A stretch of 64,000 nucleotides of DNA from NCBI RefSeq assembly GCF_050271975.1, contig NZ_CP189850.1:248001-312000 (forward strand), read 5' to 3'. Source of the stretch: Litorimonas sp947503715 (GTDB lineage: Bacteria > Pseudomonadota > Alphaproteobacteria > Caulobacterales > Maricaulaceae). A model generated the notes under the pieces. It saw only the letters and a list, made by a program, of their open reading frames with translations, did not search any database and was not told where the DNA came from. This document shows, piece after piece, positions 34,561 to 43,360 of the stretch; position 1 is the stretch's first letter; each line of letters opens with the position of its first letter. Position numbers and translations under genes: made by a program.

Positions 34561-36315
34561 TTAATTCCCAATCGCGTCGGATTTCGGCCCGCGCGGGTCG
34601 GCTGCGCCTGCGATATAACCGTCCCCCGCCATGCCCACCGAGTTCACACGCCCCAGAACTGTCTGCGCAAATCCGCCCGTCTCGTCCTTTGGCAGGTTAT
34701 GCCCCATCGCTTCCAGCAAGCGAAGCGTGTCGATATTAATCGTCGGTTCCGTGGCGACCATATCCGGCAGCCATTGATGATGGATGCGCCCGCGATGTGT
34801 GGCTTCCGCGAGGTTCATCTCCCACTCCATCACATTCAGCGCGACTTGCAGGACCGAGGTGATAATGGTCGACCCGCCGGGCGAGCCCGTGGCCAGAACG
34901 ACGTCGCCGTCTTTCATCACCATCATCGGTGTCATGGAGGAAAGCGGTCGCTTGCGCGGTTCGATCTTATTGGCTTCCCCGCCAATTAATCCATAGCCAT
35001 TGGGCGCGCCGGGCTTGGCCGAAAAATCATCCATTTCATTATTGAGCAGGAACCCCGCCCCGTCGACGGAGTAACCGGAGCCATAGGAAAAGTTGAGCGT
35101 ATAGGTCACAGACACCGCGTTCCCCTCCGCATCCATGACGGAATAATGGGTGGTGTTGACAGGTTCGGGCATCAGCTCTGACCCCGGTAAAATATCCGAG
35201 GAGAGAGAGGCTTTCGTCAAATCAATCGTGTCCCGCAATCGGTCCGCATAAGCCTTATCGGTCAGTTCCGCGACGGGTACTTCAACGAAATCCGGATCAC
35301 CCAGATATTTGGAGCGGTCCGCATAGGCCCGCCGCATCGATTCAATTAATTTATGCAAATAGGCAGCGGAATTATGGCCATCCGCCTGCAGGTCATAACC
35401 CTCCAGAATGTTCAGCATCTGGACAATATGCACCCCGCCCGAGGACGGCGGAGACATGGCTGCAATCTCGTAACCGCGATAGGTTCCGCGCACGGGGTCT
35501 CGCGTGACGGTCTCGTAATTGGCGAGGTCATCTGCTGAAATCAGACCCATAGCCCGTCCCTGCCCCTGCGCCATTTCGGCTACAATTAATTCCGCTGTCG
35601 GACCGGCATAAAATCCGTCCGCCCCTTGACGCAAAATCCGGCGGAGGGTCCTGGCGAGGTCCGGCTGTTTCCAGATATCCCCCGCCTGATGACCCAGAAA
35701 ATAGTCTACGGAGCTTTCGTCCAGTTCGAACTGTTCCCGTGCAGAGGCGAGGCTTTGCGCCAATGCAGGTGTGACCTCTATCCCGTCCGCGGCGAGCCGT
35801 ATGGCCGGACCCATAACCTGACGACGGCTCATCGTGCCGTAAGATTCTAACGCGTCCAGCAAACCCATGACGGTTCCGGGGACGCCGGCCGAGGCGCGGC
35901 TGAATTGCGCCAACTCATTATCCACCTCGCCCGTGCGGTTCAGATACATATCGCGGCTGGCACGGGAGGGTGCCATTTCGCGGAAATCTATCGCAATGGT
36001 CACGTCGGTCTCCCCCATATGGACGAGCATAAACCCGCCACCACCGAGGTTACCCGCCTGCGGATGGGTCACGGCCAGCGCAAAGCCCGTCGCCACCGCC
36101 GCATCTACGGCATTACCGCCGCGTCCGAGAATATCTGCCCCAACCTGCGCCGCGACCGCTTCCTGCGTGCTGACCATACCGCCTTTGGACAGGACAGGAT
36201 GGTGGATCGTCCCGTAATCGAAAACGGCGTTCGCCCCGACATTGGACTCAGCGGCGTGAGCGGGTAGCGTCAATAAAGATATCGCGAGACAGGATATAAG
36301 GCTTCGTATAATCAT
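34561..36315 (-). CDS. ggt: Gamma-glutamyltransferase precursor
   Basis: A 584-residue periplasmic enzyme that cleaves or transfers the gamma-glutamyl group of glutathione. The signal peptide is MIIRSLISCLAISLLTLPAH. The proenzyme self-cleaves before the conserved Thr in PVNTTHYSVMDAEGNAVS near residue 380, giving large and small subunits. Other marks are LGGGGFMLVHMG (substrate pocket, residue ~95), PPSSGGVHIVQMLNILEGYD and RPLSSMTPMMVMKDG. The gene is convergent with the xylanase, their stops abutting. Start ATG 36315 fits the signal peptide better than the longer frame. Confidence 0.94.
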   Translation of the reverse strand: MIIRSLISCLAISLLTLPAHAAESNVGANAVFDYGTIHHPVLSKGGMVSTQEAVAAQVGADILGRGGNAVDAAVATGFALAVTHPQAGNLGGGGFMLVHMGETDVTIAIDFREMAPSRASRDMYLNRTGEVDNELAQFSRASAGVPGTVMGLLDALESYGTMSRRQVMGPAIRLAADGIEVTPALAQSLASAREQFELDESSVDYFLGHQAGDIWKQPDLARTLRRILRQGADGFYAGPTAELIVAEMAQGQGRAMGLISADDLANYETVTRDPVRGTYRGYEIAAMSPPSSGGVHIVQMLNILEGYDLQADGHNSAAYLHKLIESMRRAYADRSKYLGDPDFVEVPVAELTDKAYADRLRDTIDLTKASLSSDILPGSELMPEPVNTTHYSVMDAEGNAVSVTYTLNFSYGSGYSVDGAGFLLNNEMDDFSAKPGAPNGYGLIGGEANKIEPRKRPLSSMTPMMVMKDGDVVLATGSPGGSTIITSVLQVALNVMEWEMNLAEATHRGRIHHQWLPDMVATEPTINIDTLRLLEAMGHNLPKDETGGFAQTVLGRVNSVGMAGDGYIAGAADPRGPKSDAIGN

Positions 36316-36440
36316 GCCGTAACCATTGCGATGTTTTGACGAAGAGGCAAGCCCCGGAAAGACGGCACAAAGCAAGATATCTCTAGTTTCACCCTGCCGC
36401 CCGCCATAAGCTAAATATAAGATAAGTTAGGAAGAGTCGC

Positions 36441-36845
36441 GTGAATATCTATAGATCAAAAATCGACCTCTGGCTGATCGCGGTTCTGGGCGGTTCGATC
36501 CTCCTCCCTCTCATTCTGTTTATATTTCTGGGCGGGCCGTTATGGCTTATCATCGTGATCCTCGCGCCGATGGCGGGGTTTATCATCTGGCTCTATCTGG
36601 CGACCCGGTATGAAATCCGTGAAACAGACCTGATCATTCATGGCGGACTTTTCAAAATCGAGATGTCTCGAAACTCGATTATATCCATCAGGAAAAGTCG
36701 AAACCCCCTGTCCAGCCCCGCCTTTTCATTGGATAGATTAGAAATTAAATATGGCGCAAATAAAATGGTCCTCATCTCCCCCAAAGATGAGGCGGGTTTT
36801 TTAGACGCGCTGGGTTGGTCAGGCAGATTATCGCCGCCGGATTAA
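36441..36845 (+). CDS. PH-like domain membrane protein
   Basis: A 134-residue protein with two N-terminal transmembrane helices (LIAVLGGSILLPLILFIFLG and WLIIVILAPMAGFIIWLYL) followed by a small beta domain, YEIRETDLIIHGGLFKIEMS and LDRLEIKYGANKMVLISPKD, which matches the bacterial PH-like module found in YdbT/YdbS-type proteins. The start is GTG 36441. Function unknown; such proteins are thought to sit at the inner membrane. It is convergent with the hydroxypyruvate-isomerase-like gene, 22 bp apart. Base composition is slightly AT-richer than its neighbours. Confidence 0.75.
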   Translation: MNIYRSKIDLWLIAVLGGSILLPLILFIFLGGPLWLIIVILAPMAGFIIWLYLATRYEIRETDLIIHGGLFKIEMSRNSIISIRKSRNPLSSPAFSLDRLEIKYGANKMVLISPKDEAGFLDALGWSGRLSPPD

Positions 36846-36867
36846 AGCTATATCTGGAGCAAAATTT

Positions 36868-37752
36868 TCAGTCTAACTCTGTCGCCAATGCCAGAATATC
36901 TGTGATCGCCTGCGCGTAATCGCCGTCCTGCGCCCAGAACTCCAGCCCGATCGGCTTGTCATAACCGCCCGAACGGACCTGCCGGATGACATTGGCGTAG
37001 TTGACATCACCTGTTCCGGGCTGTCCCCGGTCCGGTGTATCGGCAAGTTGGACATAACAGATCGTGTCGGCGTGCCGTTTGAGATTGCCAATTAATTCGC
37101 CCTCATGCCGTTGCATATGGAACAGATCCCAATTCAATTTCACGAAGGGCGAGTTGACGGCGCGGACAATGTCGACCGCTTCGGCGCTGCCATAGATAAA
37201 ATGTCCAGGATGGTCATAAGGGTTAAACGGCTCAATCGCGGCAAAGACTTCGGCGTCTTCGAAAATTGGCGCGGCGGCGGCCATATGGTCCTGATAGGCG
37301 CTCAGGCTATCAGATTTTGAAATGCCCTCGACATCCTGATGACCTGTAACTGTCACAATATCTGTATTGAGAATGCGCGCATTCTCGACCGCGCGTTTGC
37401 AATTTTCCAAAAATTTGTCCTGGACATTGGGCCGTGCGAGTTCGGGGGCATCACCGACAATCTGCGCAACCTTCACGCCCGCATCATTCGCGAGCCCGGC
37501 AAGTTCCGCCGCGTCACGGTCCCAACTGTCAATGAACCAAAATTCGACGTGAGAAAAACCGTCTGCGGCCGCCTTATCAAACCGCGCCTCGAAGGGCAGG
37601 TCAGCATACCAACTTTCCACATTTAGCGCGAAGCCGGAAAGGAGATCGCGGCGACTGTCTTCCGTCATGACGCTGTCTCCTCTTGGTGTTTTTGGCACGC
37701 AAGCAATAAGCCCCGCAGCTATTCCCAACCCCATTGCGCCGCGTCTGTTCAT
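36868..37752 (-). CDS. Hydroxypyruvate isomerase-like TIM-barrel sugar isomerase
   Basis: A 294-residue protein of the xylose-isomerase-like TIM-barrel group. Motifs include AAADGFSHVEFWFID, VTVTGHQDV, FAAIEPFNPYDHPGHF, VKLNWDLFHMQRHEGEL and the end IGLEFWAQDGDYAQAI, giving the metal-binding Glu, Asp, His and Glu set. The first 28 residues (MNRRGAMGLGIAAGLIAC) look like a lipoprotein or Tat signal. An inner ATG (37668) has a strong AGGAGA at 7 bp and would yield a normal cytosolic 266-residue enzyme, so either location is possible. It follows ybaB by one base. The sugar substrate is unknown. Confidence 0.75.
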   Translation of the reverse strand: MNRRGAMGLGIAAGLIACVPKTPRGDSVMTEDSRRDLLSGFALNVESWYADLPFEARFDKAAADGFSHVEFWFIDSWDRDAAELAGLANDAGVKVAQIVGDAPELARPNVQDKFLENCKRAVENARILNTDIVTVTGHQDVEGISKSDSLSAYQDHMAAAAPIFEDAEVFAAIEPFNPYDHPGHFIYGSAEAVDIVRAVNSPFVKLNWDLFHMQRHEGELIGNLKRHADTICYVQLADTPDRGQPGTGDVNYANVIRQVRSGGYDKPIGLEFWAQDGDYAQAITDILALATELD

Positions 37753-37753
37753 A

Positions 37754-38077
37754 TTAAAACGGCATCTTCATGCCGGGCGGCAATTGGATATCCCCCATCG
37801 CGGCTTTCATCGTTTCCGCCTGCGCCTGATCGAGTTTGACTTTGGCGTCTTGGAACGCCGCCACGATGAGGTCTTCGACAACTTCTTTATCTTCACTCGT
37901 CATCAGGGATGGGTCTATTTCCAGCGCTTTCATATTGCCGCCACCCGCCAGCGTGACAGTCACGAGGCCGCCGCCCGAACGACCAATCGCGGTCAGATCC
38001 GCAACCTGTTCCTGCGCGAGTTGCATATTTTTCTGCATATCTTTGGCCTGTTTCATCAGGCCCATCAGGTCTTTCAT
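37754..38077 (-). CDS. ybaB: YbaB/EbfC family nucleoid-associated protein
   Basis: A 107-residue dimeric DNA-binding protein that coats the nucleoid. It has the expected order: N-terminal helix with MKDLMGLMKQAKDMQKNMQL, a central sheet GGGLVTVTLAGGGNMKALEI, and a C-terminal helix VAAFQDAKVKLDQAQAETMK, ending GDIQLPPGMKMPF. It starts 2 bp after the dnaX stop, the usual dnaX-ybaB arrangement, and its own stop lies one base before the isomerase-like gene. Co-transcription with dnaX is nearly certain. Confidence 0.95.
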   Translation of the reverse strand: MKDLMGLMKQAKDMQKNMQLAQEQVADLTAIGRSGGGLVTVTLAGGGNMKALEIDPSLMTSEDKEVVEDLIVAAFQDAKVKLDQAQAETMKAAMGDIQLPPGMKMPF

Positions 38078-38079
38078 GT

Positions 38080-39834
38080 CTAATTATCCTTGTCGAAATC
38101 AGAGTGGATGACGTTTGTGGGACGATCTTTAATCCCGAGAAGTTTCGCATTTTTCAGCATTGGATGTTGGAAGGCGGGATGGGAGAAATCCTTCTCCTTC
38201 TGTGCGGCGACGCTCGCTTTGCGTTGCTCAGCCAGAGGCGGTTCGCCCGCGTCATCAGAAGGCGAGACAATCCAGAGATCACCCGTCATCTCCTGCAGCT
38301 CTGCTACGATTTTCCCGATCAAGCTGTTCTGACGCGGGTCAGTGATATTGATTTTTATCGCGCCGCGTTTGAAACTGACGAGGCGGATATAGCGCTCCAG
38401 ATCATATTTCAGTTTGATTTTCGTCGCGGGTAACGCGTCGACAAATTCTGCGAAGCTGCCAAGCTCCAACGCGGGCTTAGGCGGCGTGACGGGTTTGGGC
38501 GCTTCCAATGCCGCGACCGTGCCGGAGCCATCACTTGATCCCACAGCCTGTGTTGACACGCCGGAGCCAGAGACGGAAGTGGACGCGGTTCCGCCGCCAA
38601 CCACGGGCGACATAATCGGAAGGCCCGGCCCGCCATCGGCCTGTATCTTCTGCGCCTGTTCAATAATCGCAGCCGCGAGTTCCGGTGGCGGCATTTGCCC
38701 GGCCAGCGATAATTTCAACAGCGCCATTTCCGCCGCGGCGAGGGGTGCGGGCGCTTGGCGCACATCATTATAGGCCGCACTGAGGACCTGCCAGAGGCGC
38801 GTTAATTGTCCGATGGATTGCGTCGCAGATAGATCGCGCATCCGCGTCGCCTGATCCGGCGCCATATCAAATTCAGCCAAGTCGCCCAACGTCTTGGCGC
38901 GGCTGACCTCGTGACAGACATCCAGCAGGTCGCGCATCACGACCGCCGGATCCGCGCCGTCATCATATTGCGCGCGCATTTCCAGCAATGCACCTTTTGT
39001 GTCACCAGATGCGGCCATCGCAAAGAGGTCGAGAATGCGGACGCGGTCGGCGAGACCTAACATCGTGCGGACTTGTTCACCCGTGACTTCATCGCCGGAC
39101 AAGCCCGCCTGCACAATCGCTTGGTCGAGCAAGGACAAGCCGTCCCGCACAGAGCCTTCCGCCGCGCGGGCGATCATGGCGAGACCTTCATCGGAGATTT
39201 TCACGTCTTCCTTGTCGGAAATTCCGCGCAAGTGATCCGAGAGGACGGAAGCCTCGACCCGGCGCAGATCAAACCGCTGACACCGGGACAGGACCGTAAT
39301 CGGCACTTTGCGAATTTCCGTCGTCGCAAAGATGAATTTCGCGTGGTCGGGCGGCTCTTCCAGTGTCTTCAACAGCGCGTTAAACGCACCCGCCGAGAGC
39401 ATGTGCACCTCATCAATGATATAGACTTTATAACGCGCCGTGGCAGGCGCGTAGCGCACACCATCCAGCAGCTCACGCATATTCTCGACACCCGTTCGCG
39501 ACGCGGCATCCATTTCCAGCACATCCATGTGAGAGCTGGCCATGATAAGCTCGCAATGCTGACCCCGCGTGGACAGATCGACACTCGGGCCTTTGACGTC
39601 TTTCGTCTCATAATTGAGTGCCCGCGCGAGAAGTCGCGCCGTCGTCGTCTTACCGATGCCGCGCACGCCCGTCAGCATGAAGGCATGGGCCACGCGGTTC
39701 GCCTCGAACGCATTTTTCAGCGTCGTGACCATCGCGTCCTGCCCGATCATATCCTCAAAGGTGGAAGGCCGGTATTTCCGCGCCAGAACCTGATAAGATT
39801 CCTGGTCACCAAACATAGAAGGGGCGTCGCTCAT
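38080..39834 (-). CDS. dnaX: DNA polymerase III subunits gamma and tau
   Basis: A 584-residue clamp-loader ATPase. The Walker A region is LTGVRGIGKTTTARLLARAL near residue 45, Walker B is VYIIDEVHML near residue 121, the SRC finger is TVLSRCQRFDL near residue 166 and the zinc-binding stretch is reduced (STRGQHCELI). The C-terminal part from residue ~380 (PELAAAIIEQAQKIQADGGP onward) is proline/alanine-rich and contains the tau-specific domain; whether gamma arises by frameshifting is not visible. ATG 39834 is my start; 19 upstream codons are open but lack homology. ybaB follows directly. Confidence 0.95.
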   Translation of the reverse strand: MSDAPSMFGDQESYQVLARKYRPSTFEDMIGQDAMVTTLKNAFEANRVAHAFMLTGVRGIGKTTTARLLARALNYETKDVKGPSVDLSTRGQHCELIMASSHMDVLEMDAASRTGVENMRELLDGVRYAPATARYKVYIIDEVHMLSAGAFNALLKTLEEPPDHAKFIFATTEIRKVPITVLSRCQRFDLRRVEASVLSDHLRGISDKEDVKISDEGLAMIARAAEGSVRDGLSLLDQAIVQAGLSGDEVTGEQVRTMLGLADRVRILDLFAMAASGDTKGALLEMRAQYDDGADPAVVMRDLLDVCHEVSRAKTLGDLAEFDMAPDQATRMRDLSATQSIGQLTRLWQVLSAAYNDVRQAPAPLAAAEMALLKLSLAGQMPPPELAAAIIEQAQKIQADGGPGLPIMSPVVGGGTASTSVSGSGVSTQAVGSSDGSGTVAALEAPKPVTPPKPALELGSFAEFVDALPATKIKLKYDLERYIRLVSFKRGAIKINITDPRQNSLIGKIVAELQEMTGDLWIVSPSDDAGEPPLAEQRKASVAAQKEKDFSHPAFQHPMLKNAKLLGIKDRPTNVIHSDFDKDN

Positions 39835-39947
39835 GGGAGGGATATAGGCCGCGCGAGCGAAGATGGAAAGCGCGGGCGCGGGACGGTCCACAGATAAGGC
39901 GGCTCAACCCGGCTTGCACCTTTGCGCCTCGGCTTTATGTTGCCTGT

Positions 39948-40604
39948 ATGGATCAGGAAGAAACAAAAAAGTCAAAACCCGGTGTTAGGAAGCGTGCCGA
40001 CGCCATCAAGCCCTATTTGTGCAAACATTTGATTGCCGTGCTGGAGTGTCCGAGGGATATTCTCAACATTGGAACAGTTATTCGCAACGTGAATGCAATG
40101 GGCGTTGAGAAAGTCTATATTGTAGACCCAACGCATAAGCTTCCAGACGATTGGCAAGACATGCGGGATCGTAGGAAATTAGCGTCTACATCGGTGTCCG
40201 CTGTCAAATGGACCTTTGTCAAACGTTTCGACAGCACAACGGATTGTTTGGATCACTTGGAGAAAAACGGCTTTACCTCAATTGTCACGTCACCTCATCG
40301 GAAAGGCAAAGAGAGCCTTTACCTTCACGAAGGCGACTTTACACAATATCCTAAACTTGCCGTTTGGTTTGGCAGTGAAGGGTCGGGTATTAGCGAAGAA
40401 GCCGTTGAGCGTTGTGAAATGTGCGTCGCCGTGCCAATGTTTGGTATGATTGAAAGCCTGAACCTCGGAACGAGTTCAGGCATCGTCTTATACGAGGTTA
40501 CGAAGCAAAGACGTGAATATCAGAGCCGTTTTCGCAAGAAAGGCCAGCGAGCAGAACGCGCTAATCTTCTGCCGACTGAAATGCCCCTGACAGATACGCA
40601 TTAG
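39948..40604 (+). CDS. TrmH/SpoU family RNA 2'-O-methyltransferase
   Basis: A 218-residue SPOUT methylase. Motif 1 is NIGTVIRNVNAMGVEKVYIV near residue 41, motif 2 is LAVWFGSEGSGISEEAVERC near residue 137 and motif 3 is VPMFGMIESLNLGTSSGIVL near residue 160; these form the knotted SAM site. The N-terminal KKSKPGVRKRADAIKPYL is basic and likely binds RNA. No L30e-like domain precedes the fold, so TrmH (tRNA Gm18) or a small relative fits better than RlmB. GC content is a little lower than the flanking genes, which may reflect transfer. The gene is divergent from dnaX. Confidence 0.85.
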   Translation: MDQEETKKSKPGVRKRADAIKPYLCKHLIAVLECPRDILNIGTVIRNVNAMGVEKVYIVDPTHKLPDDWQDMRDRRKLASTSVSAVKWTFVKRFDSTTDCLDHLEKNGFTSIVTSPHRKGKESLYLHEGDFTQYPKLAVWFGSEGSGISEEAVERCEMCVAVPMFGMIESLNLGTSSGIVLYEVTKQRREYQSRFRKKGQRAERANLLPTEMPLTDTH

Positions 40605-40688
40605 TCTCCACCCGCAAGCCCGTTATGCGAATTTGCGGAATTGACCGTCGCGCTTCACACACTCAAAGTCTCTGCGATTGGAGGCCTT

Positions 40689-42113
40689 ATGGCGCGTCAT
40701 GATTACAAGTTCCGTCCCGCGGCGAAATGGGAAGACGGGGCGTTTGTTCCGCCCGCCCCCATCCCGGCCCCGCGACATCCGAAGGATTGGAGTCTGCTGG
40801 AAAATTTGGACTCGCTCTTCGCCATGAGCCGCAACCCTGTCACGGCGTCGACGGAAGTGTCCATGACATTGGAGGATGTTCAAGCTTTCGGCTTGGGCCA
40901 AGAGATCATGGTCGTGACCTCCGCCGAAGCACTGCGGCACATGTTTATCGACAATGCGGCGAATTACCGAATGCATCCCATCCGGCAGACGATCCTCAAA
41001 CCTGTCTTGAAAGACGGCTTGGTGTCGGCGGAAGGCCCCGAATGGAAATCCGCCCGCCGCGCCCTCGCCCCGGTTTTTGTGCCCCGCAATACCAAGAATT
41101 TTGCAGCGTCCATGGCGCGCGTGACAGACCGCATGCTGGACGACGTTTTCCCCGCAAATAAGACGGTCGATATCGGCGAGAGCTTCTTGAAACTCGCCTA
41201 TGGCGTCCTGTCTGAGACATTATTTTCCGGCGAGATTGACGGACAATCCGATGCCGCCCTGCGCAATATCTCAGACTTTATGGAGGCGCTGGGCAAAGCG
41301 GACCCGCTGGATATTCTGATGGCCCCGAAATGGTTGCCCCGCCTGACAAAACTGGGCGGGCGCGGCGCGGTGAAAGGTCTGCGCCGACAGGTCTTCGCGC
41401 TGGCGCAGGACAGGCGGGCGCGGATAGAGGCGGGCGCAGATGTGCCGGATGATTTCCTGACCCTGCTGCTGCGGACGGAAACGGAGGACGGGGAGCCGCT
41501 CTCCAATGACCAGATCGAGGATCAGCTCGTCACTTTTATCGCGGCGGGGCACGAGACGACCTCCCGCGCCCTGACTTGGATGACCTATCTCCTGAGCCAG
41601 GACACAGAGGCCCGCACACGGATGGAGGCGGAACTGGACACGCTCGACATGTCCCTGCCGCCCGAGGATTGGATCAAACACATTCCCTTCGCCGTGGCGT
41701 GTTTTGAGGAGTCCATGCGCCTCTACCCGCCCGCACCGTTGATCTCTCGCCAAGCGGTGGAGGCCGATGCCGTCGCGGGCAAAGTGATTGCGAAAGGCGC
41801 GGGCATCCTCGTCAATCTCTGGTCGCTTCACCGCCACCGCGCGCATTGGGAGCAGCCGGACGCGTTCGTGCCGACGCGGTTCCTGCCCGAGGCCCGCGCG
41901 AGCATTGACCGTTTCGCCTATCTCCCCTTCGGCCTCGGCCACCGCGTTTGTATCGGGCAACGTTTCGCGATGCAGGAAGCGGCGGTGATGATCGCCGTGA
42001 TCTTCCGCAAATTGCGCCTGAATTGGACCCCCGGCCAGCCCGAGCCGTGGCCCGTCATGCGCATCACAACCCGTCCCGAAAAGCCGATGTTGATGCGGGT
42101 GGAGCGGCGCTAG
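40689..42113 (+). CDS. Cytochrome P450
   Basis: A 474-residue heme-thiolate monooxygenase. Landmarks are the I-helix AAGHETTSRALTWM near residue 295, the K-helix ExxR in FEESMRLYPPAPLI near residue 340 and the heme loop YLPFGLGHRVCIGQRFA near residue 415, whose Cys is the iron ligand. ATG 40689 follows GGAGG at a good distance; an open frame 16 codons longer is less likely. The layout without a signal anchor indicates a soluble class I type enzyme needing a ferredoxin partner, not encoded here. Motifs resemble the CYP102/CYP4-like fatty-acid hydroxylase side of the family; substrate not predicted. Confidence 0.93.
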   Translation: MARHDYKFRPAAKWEDGAFVPPAPIPAPRHPKDWSLLENLDSLFAMSRNPVTASTEVSMTLEDVQAFGLGQEIMVVTSAEALRHMFIDNAANYRMHPIRQTILKPVLKDGLVSAEGPEWKSARRALAPVFVPRNTKNFAASMARVTDRMLDDVFPANKTVDIGESFLKLAYGVLSETLFSGEIDGQSDAALRNISDFMEALGKADPLDILMAPKWLPRLTKLGGRGAVKGLRRQVFALAQDRRARIEAGADVPDDFLTLLLRTETEDGEPLSNDQIEDQLVTFIAAGHETTSRALTWMTYLLSQDTEARTRMEAELDTLDMSLPPEDWIKHIPFAVACFEESMRLYPPAPLISRQAVEADAVAGKVIAKGAGILVNLWSLHRHRAHWEQPDAFVPTRFLPEARASIDRFAYLPFGLGHRVCIGQRFAMQEAAVMIAVIFRKLRLNWTPGQPEPWPVMRITTRPEKPMLMRVERR

Positions 42114-42173
42114 ACGCCACTTGGCAAAACCGTGCCTATAGGCTAATTCGTCTTTTTAGGGACTCCTCACACC

Positions 42174-43109
42174 ATGCCGCATTTTCTCTCGCTCGCCGAT
42201 ATTTCCGCCGCGGACCTCAGAAGCATTCTGGACCAAGCCCATGCGATGAAGGCCGCGCGCACGGGTCTACCCAAAGGCGCAACGGACCCTGGTCTTAATG
42301 GAGAGGGGCCGTCGCTCAACGGCCACACGCTCGCGATGATCTTCGAGAAATCCTCGACCCGGACGCGGTTCTCCTTTGATATGGGCATGCGGCAGCTGGG
42401 CGGGACGTCCATTACCGCGACGTCCAATGATATGCAGCTGGGCCGCGGGGAGAGCGTGGCGGATACGGCGCGCGTGCTGTCCCGCTTTGTCGATGCGGTC
42501 ATGATCCGCTCTAACGCGCATCGCACGATCACCGATTTCGCGGAAAATTCCGATGTGCCCGTCATTAACGGGTTGTCGGATTTCAATCACCCCTGCCAGA
42601 TACTGGCGGACCTCATGACGATTGAGGAACGCGGCACGAAACTGAACGGCGCGGTGCTGAGCTGGATCGGCGACGGGAATAATGTGCTGGCCAGTTTCGT
42701 CAATGCCGCCCCCGCCTTTGGCTATGAGCTGCGGATCAGCTCCCCCGACAGCTACAGCCTCGACCCCGCGATTATTCAAGCCGCACAAGACCGCCAAGGC
42801 AAGATCGTCACCGACCTCTCCCCGCAGGACGCCGCCAGCGGCGCAGACGCCCTGATCACGGATTGCTGGGTCTCGATGGGCGATACGGATAAAGCAGAGC
42901 GCCTCAAAGCCCTCACCCCCTACCAAATCGACGCGTCAATCCTCGGAAAAGCCAAACAAGGTGCCGCATTTCTACACTGCCTCCCCGCCTATCGCGGACA
43001 GGAAATGACGGCAGAGGTGTTGGAGGGTGAGCAGAGTGTGGTTTGGGATGAAGCGGAGAATCGCTTGCACGCGCAGAAGGCGATCGTGCGATGGTGTTTG
43101 GGGGTATAA
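42174..43109 (+). CDS. argF: Ornithine carbamoyltransferase
   Basis: A 311-residue enzyme that makes citrulline from ornithine and carbamoyl phosphate in arginine synthesis. The carbamoyl phosphate site STRTRFSFDMGMRQLGG lies near residue 60, the FNHPCQILADLMT segment near residue 140 and the ornithine loop HCLPAYRGQEMTAEV near residue 270; SMG in SMGDTDKAER is the SMG loop of OTCases. A rho-independent terminator follows the stop directly. No argD is seen beside it. Codon use and GC are typical of the window core, in contrast to the AT-rich patch that starts immediately after. Confidence 0.96.
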   Translation: MPHFLSLADISAADLRSILDQAHAMKAARTGLPKGATDPGLNGEGPSLNGHTLAMIFEKSSTRTRFSFDMGMRQLGGTSITATSNDMQLGRGESVADTARVLSRFVDAVMIRSNAHRTITDFAENSDVPVINGLSDFNHPCQILADLMTIEERGTKLNGAVLSWIGDGNNVLASFVNAAPAFGYELRISSPDSYSLDPAIIQAAQDRQGKIVTDLSPQDAASGADALITDCWVSMGDTDKAERLKALTPYQIDASILGKAKQGAAFLHCLPAYRGQEMTAEVLEGEQSVVWDEAENRLHAQKAIVRWCLGV

Positions 43110-43138
43110 AAAAGCAGGCACGAAGCCTGCATTTTTTT
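43108..43138 (+). terminator. Rho-independent terminator of argF
   Basis: GCAGGC (43114-43119), loop ACGAA, GCCTGC (43125-43130), then ATTTTTTT. The stem is a perfect 6 bp and flanked by an A-run on the left, so it may also work for transcripts from the small minus-strand ORF beyond it. Confidence 0.9.
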
Positions 43139-43154
43139 GTTTTATTACAATAGG

Positions 43155-43268
43155 TTAACTACTTGGCAGAAGTCTTTTCACTTCGTCTGGTAGGCTTTCT
43201 AAAAGTCTTTCTGAAGTCTCAATAGCTTCTGATAGCCACTCACCTTCGAACTCAAATTCATTAATCAT
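43155..43268 (-). CDS. Small acidic protein candidate (37 aa), unknown
   Basis: An ORF from ATG 43268 with GGAGGG about 11 bp upstream encodes 37 residues, beginning MINEFEFEGEWLSEAIE and ending in a Leu/Glu-rich amphipathic helix. It is AT-rich, like the dCTP-deaminase-like gene that diverges from it, with 92 bp between the two starts. No similarity is recognised. It may be a real small protein partner or inhibitor of the neighbouring defence gene, or a chance ORF. Confidence 0.4.
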   Translation of the reverse strand: MINEFEFEGEWLSEAIETSERLLESLPDEVKRLLPSS

Positions 43269-43360
43269 AACAATCTAGTCCCTCCACTACTGTTAAGTTC
43301 CAACATACATATTAAGAAATCACTAGTCACGACTATAAAACTATATGAATACTGTTTGTT

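Noticed and set aside
40641..40688. Longer start of the P450 gene
   Set aside because: The extra 16 codons have no family similarity, whereas ATG 40689 has GGAGG upstream.
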